NCBI GenBank assembly: GCA_027405735.1
Contig: JAPEHQ010000007.1
Span: forward strand, 496,001-560,000
Direction of reading: 5' to 3'
DNA length: 64,000 bases
Source: Mucor racemosus
Taxonomy: Eukaryota; Mucoromycota; Mucoromycetes; Mucorales; Mucoraceae
Made by a program: the position numbers and the translations under genes. This document shows positions 57,203 through 64,000 of the stretch, in pieces. The notes beneath the pieces are model-generated. The model was not told the origin of the DNA and ran no database searches. It was given only the letters and a program-made list of their open reading frames with translations. Position 1 is the first letter of the stretch; every line of letters starts with the position of its first letter.

Positions 57203-58421
57203 CCGTTCTCAAAATTCCATTGCATTTTTTACTGGAATGGGCTTTTAAATTACATATGATTTTATTAATATATACTGTTACCAATGTTAAAAACATTAGT
57301 CCCGTATATTAGCATGCGTATTCAGATAAAAGAAAAGAGCGCCAGCTTGATAATTTGATATGCCTTATCAGACGGTAAACATATTCTTGGGATATGAAAA
57401 CAAAAAGAGAGAAACAATACATGTAGAAAAGGATTTTCAAGGCTTTACATTATTTCCAGCGCAATTAAAACCCTGGTAATAAATTGTACATTTCAGCCGA
57501 TGTAAAAGCAGCATTACAGCACATGAACCATAAATTAAACAAAATAAGCAATATCTGCTGTTATCATAGAAACATACATTTTTTTATTAGAAAAACCGTC
57601 TGTCATATCATACATTTATTAAAAAATTGCAAACGCGAGCCCGCAAAGCGATGCCGTAATTGAGCACAGCAAGATCGAACGGCTAATAAGTCTCTTATAC
57701 TACGGTATATGTCTAAGTTTTAATTTAAAATGCATTTTTTTTAACTTTTCTTATATTTGACCATGTAGGGTCTGAAAATTCAGTTTTTGTAGCGGACATT
57801 TTTCGGGACTCATTTTATCCTTACCAATACTCATGATTTTGATCAAAAAACAAAAAAATCAAATTTTGATACCAAAATCGACGTTTAAATGTACAACATT
57901 GTGAGAGAAAATTGTAGCCATAACAAATATACATTTTATAAAAGCTTAATATTAAATGTTAAGTAATGAAACTTTGTACTTTTGTCCCAAAAACGGTTTT
58001 TTGATTAAAGGATTTCCATGTGATATTTTGCAATAAAAATGTTTGATATTTTTTAGTAAACAAATAGAGCGTTAAATTCTGTATATGTGTATATTTCTTT
58101 TTTTATAATTAGTAGTATAATTAACTCTAGATTTGCAAAACTAGAAAAAAAAATTTAAAAAATGTCAAAATTGATGATCTGGACAAGAATAATTTTCGAA
58201 ATTAATATTCCGCTTATAAGCGTTGTGAGTCTTAAAAATAAGACATTTTATAATACTGGGGAACTTTTTCAAGAATTTACAATGTTGTATCCATTTGATT
58301 TCAGCTTATAACTGTAAATCTATATACATGTTAATATTTTGTGGTAGTTTATTTGATGATAATATAGTCTTACTTTATAATTATTGCGTTAGAGGTAATT
58401 TACATTGAGCTTTAATCTTAC

Positions 58422-58620
58422 GTTTCCAATATCATAAACATAAACATGGCCATCACTGGAACTTATTGCTGCCTTTTTGCCCTCTTTGTCCCAAGTCAAT
58501 TTATTCAATGCTTTACCAGAGAACCAACTTAAGTACCTACAAATGGTTTCTCGGTATTTTCATTATTCAAATTCCATAAATTAAATTGACTCGTTTCATT
58601 TACAGTAGTATCAAACGTAT
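58422..58620 (-). pseudogene. captured WD40 fragment, probably dynein intermediate chain (copy C)
   Basis: Minus strand: SQFNLWNLNNENTEKPFVGT, the same in-frame stop as copy B, then the SGKALNKLTWDKEGKKAAI region and SDGHVYVYDIG. The splice donor area is mutated (GAAAC before GTAAG). Because B and C share the break, decay began before the copies separated. Confidence 0.63.
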
Positions 58621-58998
58621 CATTCGCCCGCCTTATGATAAATGTCAATCTAAAATCAGAAACATCCCATTGTTATTGTTATAAGCTATGAAAAGCTTGA
58701 TTTTTAATAATACAACAATTAAATAAAAGACAAAATGATACTAATCGCATATGGTGAGTATTCAACATCTAAGTAAGTTTGATGAAGAATGCCTTTAAAT
58801 CCTTTTAAAAATCCTGAAGCAAACACGACATCTTGGTCCTGTAATTTCTATCCATCAAAATGTTGCGATTTCCACTACACAATGAATGCACCTTTTAGCA
58901 ACCTTGAACTCGATGTACATTGGATATCAGTTTTTTACCAGTTGTATTTTCTCTGATTCATTAAAATTTAGTCATATTGAACGACAATTTGTGGCATT

Positions 58999-59000
<2 letters not shown>

Positions 59001-59029
<29 letters not shown>
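59001..59029. repeat. 29-base poly(A) run
   Basis: Perfect A homopolymer inside copy C at the point where similarity to copy B has just ended. It could be the tail of a retroposed sequence or simple slippage. Confidence 0.9.
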
Positions 59030-59031
<2 letters not shown>

Positions 59032-60799
59032 ATAAATGCTTCAAGAGTTTTCTGCTTCTCGAATTATGCCATTTAGTAGCAATGATTGCACTTAACTATT
59101 GTGCTTTTTGAACCTATTGAGTTAATCCGGATAATTAGTACTTTCATTCAAAAATAAGCTTTGCTTTATACATTTACGTTCACCCATTCAGTAAATGACA
59201 TTGCATTTTTTATTATCCGTTATATCAATCAACCAACTTCATCTTCTTGATTCGGATATATTTGACAATTAAATGCTTAAATTACACTTGAGCCGCCAGG
59301 TATCTCCACAAAAAAATCTCATACAGGTCGACGAAGCATCACAATTTAGATTATTTTTTTGTGTTCATATAGATCTGAGCTCTATCACATATTCATAGAC
59401 CTCTGCATGAAGTATATCGTTATCTGTTCAATTTAACTGAAATACATTGAACACCTGAACATCATACTTGATAAAATGCCTTACTTAATGCGAGTCAACA
59501 CAACTAATTTAATGCTAGTTTAGCATCAGCTGTTGAATCAAATAAATTTGGGATTAGACAACCACTTTTAATAGTTTTGCATACCATCATGAGCTAATAG
59601 TGGACCCTTACTATAGTTACGCTAGTCAAGGATGGTAAGGTAACTTTAATGGACGAACGAGTCGATTAGCAGTATAAGCGAAATAATATTAAAATAAAAT
59701 ATAGCAATTGAATGAGCAAGGAATAATAAACCATATAAATTAGCACAATTGAATTATTTTAACGGTTTGAACTGAATACGCCTTTACCTTTGACCTATAA
59801 AAATTGATTTATTGGTAAAATCAATTAAGAAGAAGTAATGATTATGGTGTACTTTTAATACCTGGTAGTGGTATGCAAAATAACATCTTGTTTTTCTCTT
59901 CTTGGCTGTTGATTATTAAACAGAAACAAATATTTTTAGAAACAAAATAGATTAACAAAAGTTCATTCATTCATTCATTCAAATCAAGTCAATACTATGC
60001 ATACTTTATAACCACCAATTTTTCTGCATATAGATATCGACTTTAGGCAAAGAAAGCATTGATTATAACGTAGACGATGGAACAACAGAATGACTAAGCC
60101 TTGGATGCTTTTTTTGTTCGAGAAAAAATATTATAACGTGTCCTAACATTAACAGTTAATAATTCATTTCCAAATAAACAATAGGAAAAACATGTAGTTG
60201 CGCCTGTTACTTGATTTCCGTTTATAAAAAATATTGGACTTTTTGTTGTAGTTTTAAACATAAATAAAAGAGCTGAGGAAAGAGTAGTGGGGAAGGAAAA
60301 AGAAAGATAATTGATCTTGTGTGTTACAAACAGAAATTTACAAAGGCATAAATACTTTTGATGTTGCCAAACAGGTTGTTGTTGTTGCTGCAATTTGGTC
60401 TCCGAAAGAAGAACATGGGCAGAACTCTTTCAAACCCCAAATTTCAAGTTGATATACTGTATCTCGCCAATAAGAAGGTAATTCTGTTGAATCAGAGTAA
60501 CTCAAATCTTTAAATCATTCAAATTATCTTCGTTATGAATTATATTATGGTTGATATATTTTAGTAAATTGACTAAAAAACCTTGATCTCATTGCCCTGC
60601 TCGTCTGGGCTGCCTGATCTGCACAAAATGTTTTATTCTGCCCATGGAAAGCATAGTTCGGCCGTAGTGTTTCAAAACAAAATCTGCCTTCCTTTACTTG
60701 AAAAATTCAAAACTTTGAAACTTAATATCTCTGCAAAACATTAAGCTATACTAACACTTTTTAATAATAAAACTTACTTTTTTTAAAGTGCTCTATAAC

Positions 60800-61525
60800 A
60801 TATCTCAGTATAAAAAAAATTTTGAGCACTTTTATTTTTTTGACCTTTTTTGGCATTTTTTTGATATATTTCAAAATACTGGTTAAATTAAGCATCACTT
60901 TTTTTACATTTATGTCATCGACCTCATTGAGATCTCTTGAATTCAATTTAGTTTTTTTCAAAATATTAATTTTTCGTGGAGACATCCTCAAAAATGTGTG
61001 CAAAGAGATACTGTCGTTTCTAGCTTCAATTTCTCCCCTGTATACCCTCATCCCAAATTCTGAATTTAAAAACATTTTCGAGAAAAACCTTATTCTCTCT
61101 ACGAAAAATGTAGTTATAAGGTTTAGCGATAGCTCCATCGATAGATAATTATGCTGTGCATCATTTCAATTACTTATATCTAAAACATGCTTATAAAAAG
61201 TAATATTTATCTTCAAAAAAACTCCAAAATTTCAATCGCATTTTAGACAAAATTCGATATAAAATATTTTCCTAAATTTTGTTTCACTGAATGCATAATT
61301 TAAAATTGTACAAAAATTACTTAATACGCCAGGTCGACTTACTTTGCAGTTTTTGAGCTATTAAACAAAATTTGTTTTAGAATCATTTTTCGTTCGATTT
61401 GAGAAATAAACTTTGAAACTCAACTGCCATAGGGTGTAAGCTGTAATGTGAACTATTTTTTGATTATCTCGACAAAAAATCAATATTCTTTGCTGAAACA
61501 ATAACGGGCAGAGTGGTTTTCAATC
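60800..61525 (-). repeat. repeat arm X, right copy (inverted)
   Basis: The inverse of 17811-18541: shared words include CCTGTATACCCTCATCCC (61036), CATAGGGTGTAAGCTGTAAT (61427) and CGACAAAAAATCAATATTC (61470). It lies outside the right end of copy C, mirroring the left arm outside copy A. Confidence 0.65.
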
Positions 61526-61754
61526 AAATCTACATTTTAATGCAAAAACTAATAAATTAATAAATTAATTTTGGGCTTTAATTTAACAATCGATTTTAGA
61601 TGAATTTTTGGTCAACGTTAGGACAATGCACTTATATTTTGGTATTTATACTATTATTTTGGGACAGATATTAATGACCTACAGAGGGAAGATGTGTAGT
61701 GGCACATTGTTTGTAATTATACAAATGTAACTTGATACTAATACAGAAGCTTTA
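61526..61754. other. 3' region of the kelch gene
   Basis: AT-rich spacer between the repeat arm and the kelch gene stop; no gene seen. Confidence 0.35.
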
Positions 61755-64000
61755 TTATTGGTTTTGATCTTTTTTGATAATTCGCCTCTTTTCTAATGCT
61801 AAATTTGACGAATTTTGGCCACTATCGGCCGAGGATGTTGAGGAAAATGTGGTTGATGAAGCCGCTCTTCTTCTATTATCAGCTTTTAGGGCACGATCAA
61901 GAGATCTAAAAATCTCATCATCAATATAGTAAGCTTGAAATAGTCGCTCCAAAGTATATATTCGTTCCTCGATGAGTGCCATTCGAAGTTCACTGCCTTG
62001 CTTGCCTTTCATTTCAGAGAAATTTATAATTGGAGATGGCGATAATAAATAATTCGTATTGCCACTTGTTTCTGTTGGGATTACCAGGGGATAAAGTCCG
62101 TTTTTTGAGGTAGATGGCAGATGGTTTGCTTGATGAAAATAATCACCATGTTCATTGATATCTTGAGATATATGAGTGGATGATGAGATAGAATAATCGC
62201 TTATATGGTGCTGTATGGGTGCTCTAGGTGTTTGCTGAGTAATAGACGGATGACGAGTATTTGTAAATGCGTTGATAGTAGATGGAAAGAAATTACTTTG
62301 GAGCCCATTCATGAGAGAAGATCTAAATTGACCAAATGACCATCGATGCATATATCCCCATGGTGACCTTGGACGATAACCGAATAAACATGTTTGTAAA
62401 CTGAATAATAATCCAAAAAGGCCACCAAATATTCCAATAGCATTGATAAATGCAAAAGCTTTCTGTTCACGCAATACTTTTGTTTGATAATTTGCAGGAA
62501 ATACATGCAAAGATCCAAATGGTTGTGCAAAACTTGATAAAGGATTATACTCCATTGGAAATGATTCTGATGCTGTCATTGTTTCAATTTCATGGTGAGT
62601 ATTGACAGTAGGTGATATACCAATGTAATTCCATATGTTTGTTTCAAGAGATATACGTTTGATCAACTCAAAACTAATAGTGCTCATTAAACTTGTACTC
62701 AGTCGGTACGCATTTTTAGAAGCTTGCCCTGCAAGACCTGATTCAGAGCGGTACATATTTTCCTCTTCGACGCTATTCCATTGAAATGACAGGGATGTTG
62801 CATTTGTTATGAACTTGTTTAGTGCAGATTTATAGATTTCCAGGTTAGGGTCGTGCATTCTATTGTACAATTCTATCTTTACTTGTTGCGTTTTGTCATG
62901 TAAAACTGATTGATTTTTATCTGACATATCAATTCCCTTGTAATAGTCAAATTTTAGAAATGAGCCACTACTACCAAGCAATCGTTTGGATGTTTGACCT
63001 AGACTGAATGTTAAAGGTGCCCTGAATAAAGAGCATACCGTATTTGAGCCATCTGAGCTATTTTGTTTAGGTAATTGATAAAAGAAATTAGAGCATTGTG
63101 CTCCAAAATCAGTTGTACATCGAATTATAGGCTCTTTAGTTTCCTCCCAGTTTTCAAAGCAAAATTTGACATCTAGAGTTTATGTATATGTTGAAACTTG
63201 TGCATCGTAACTTTTTGTTTTTACCATCTTTACCTGGAACATCAACTAGCATTTGTTCGTTTACTTCGTATGAAAGCTGATCAATAATAGGACTATTTAG
63301 TACTTGATTTGTTAGAGTTGATATTAAGTATATAAAGAGCATTAGAAACAAAGTTTTGAGTAACAATCTGGATGATTCTGCCCATCCAGGTTCCCCTATT
63401 CTCGGCTTCCATATTTCCTTTTTTAAAGCTTTGTATAAATGGAAAATTTTGGAATGAAATCTCCTTAATCCAAATGTCCAAATGGCAATAATATATGATA
63501 ATATAAACGTTGATAAGAGACAACCTATAATAATCCAAAGCAAAGCACTGGTAACTCCCCCATCTTTGTTGAAGATTGAATTTACAATTGCATTCTCTCC
63601 TAAACCTCTGGAAGTGGCTGGTGGTACCCAAATCTCTTTTGAGGTGTCAAAAACATGAAAATTATCATATACTGTTTGATAATTGGATCCTATTTAAAAA
63701 AGCATTAGTTTGCTAAGAGTAAGAACACAAGCACACCCAAAATTTTAGTACGTACCAAAACCAAAAACAATTTTTGTGTCATTGATTAACGATATAGATG
63801 CATGAGATTGTGGGAAAGGTTGGTACATTGAAGATTTTGGGACTCTCCATGTCCATGTATTTGTATCTAAAATTGCTGTCATTTCTTCTAGTTGGCTTCT
63901 CTGGCTACCAATGTATGTTTGATACGGTGCTTGTATATCATTTTGACCTAAATTTTCAATGATTAGTCTCAAAAATAATATGAAAATATAGAAATACTTG
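61755..64000 (-). CDS. kelch-repeat transmembrane protein, 3' part (5' end outside window)
   Basis: Four visible exons on the minus strand. The first visible one, from the window edge, ends in kelch-type wording (ILDTNTWTWRVPKSS and ASISLINDTKIVFGFG). The next supplies YDNFHVFDTSKEIWVPP, the strand of a beta-propeller blade. Membrane segments follow: LLWIIIGCLLSTFILSYIIA, then LLLKTLFLMLFIYLISTL, and, in the last exon, AFAFINAIGIFGGLFGLLFS. The C-terminal region is Ser-rich and ends KKDQNQ. The likely layout is an outside kelch propeller, membrane helices and a cytosolic tail. Such kelch-membrane proteins are numerous in Mucoromycota, but their function is unknown to me. The start lies beyond 64000. 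Confidence 0.75.

Larger units (their letters stand above)
55816..60669 (+). mobile_element. CACTA-like non-autonomous element, copy C, with nested LTRs
   Basis: Starts CACTAAGGCCGACCTGTG (one base changed from copies A and B) and ends with the inverse of CACTACGGCCGAACTATG. Three solo LTRs (56056-56657, 56712-56949, 57016-57202) interrupt its left part; removing them restores alignment with copy A. The central blocks match A and B, a captured gene fragment lies at 58422-58620, and the right end (59770-60669) matches 21305-22204 of copy A. About 1.1 kb (58625-59770) present here is deleted in A. A run of 29 A lies at 59001-59029. No transposase frame is seen. Confidence 0.65.

Noticed and set aside
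60094..60393. 99-codon Gln-starting minus-strand frame in copy C
   Set aside because: Copy A has no equivalent conserved frame and the composition follows the repeat; chance frame.
60761..61138. 125-codon minus-strand frame in arm X, alignable with a frame at 18122-18388
   Set aside because: The protein similarity is no better than the DNA repeat similarity, and the left copy is shorter with a different end. I treat it as a shadow of the repeat, though an ancient coding origin is not excluded.

Overview
This window is eukaryotic and looks like an early-diverging fungus, most likely Mucoromycota (a mucoralean mould). The reasons are very AT-rich DNA, many short introns (about 50-65 nt, GTAAGT-like donors, C/TTAG acceptors, TACTAAT-like branch sites), CT-rich leaders in front of start codons, and a standard fungal housekeeping gene set. 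The lineage is inferred; no ribosomal or marker gene is present.

Layout. 1.4-5.4 kb (+): importin-7/8-type karyopherin, 15 exons. 6.2-7.4 kb (+): UDP-glucose 4-epimerase. 10.2-11.9 kb (+): hexokinase, convergent with 12.2-14.3 kb (-): the regulatory (Ula1/APPBP1) subunit of the NEDD8 E1. 15.7-17.6 kb (+): a Cid1/Trf-like nucleotidyltransferase. 17.8-30.5 kb: a transposon-rich block with a CACTA-like non-autonomous element (copy A) carrying a solo LTR, a tRNA-Arg(ACG) gene, and a full-length Ty3/Gypsy retrotransposon with identical 152-bp LTRs. 30.5-31.5 kb: a decayed F-box gene. 32.2-34.5 kb (-): a biotin-dependent acyl-CoA carboxylase carboxyltransferase. 37.7-40.3 kb (+): a ThrE-type membrane transporter. 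40.7-43.1 kb (-): TGS1 cap trimethylguanosine synthase. 43.2-45.1 kb (-): an arrestin-fold protein. 46.8-47.8 kb (-): F-actin capping protein alpha. 48.1-49.4 kb (+): a multi-pass membrane protein. 51-61.5 kb: a second transposon block with copies B and C of the CACTA-like family, several solo LTRs and MITE-like pieces. 61.8-64 kb (-): the 3' part of a kelch-repeat membrane protein running off the window.

The host genes are ordinary single-copy genes that do not form a pathway. Epimerase and hexokinase are both sugar-metabolism genes and neighbours, but 2.7 kb apart with separate promoters. TGS1 and the arrestin gene are packed in tandem, and capping protein alpha and the membrane protein share a 289-bp divergent promoter region.

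The most interesting signal is the repeat family at 18.6-22.2, 51.1-53.7 and 55.8-60.7 kb. Each copy carries, antisense to the element, a decayed fragment of a WD40 gene that I read as the last repeat of a cytoplasmic dynein intermediate chain, in two copies with a recognisable splice donor. This is what a Pack-type gene-capturing DNA transposon would look like. At least four solo LTRs with 5-bp target-site duplications sit inside these copies, and one can be checked against an unoccupied site in a sister copy.
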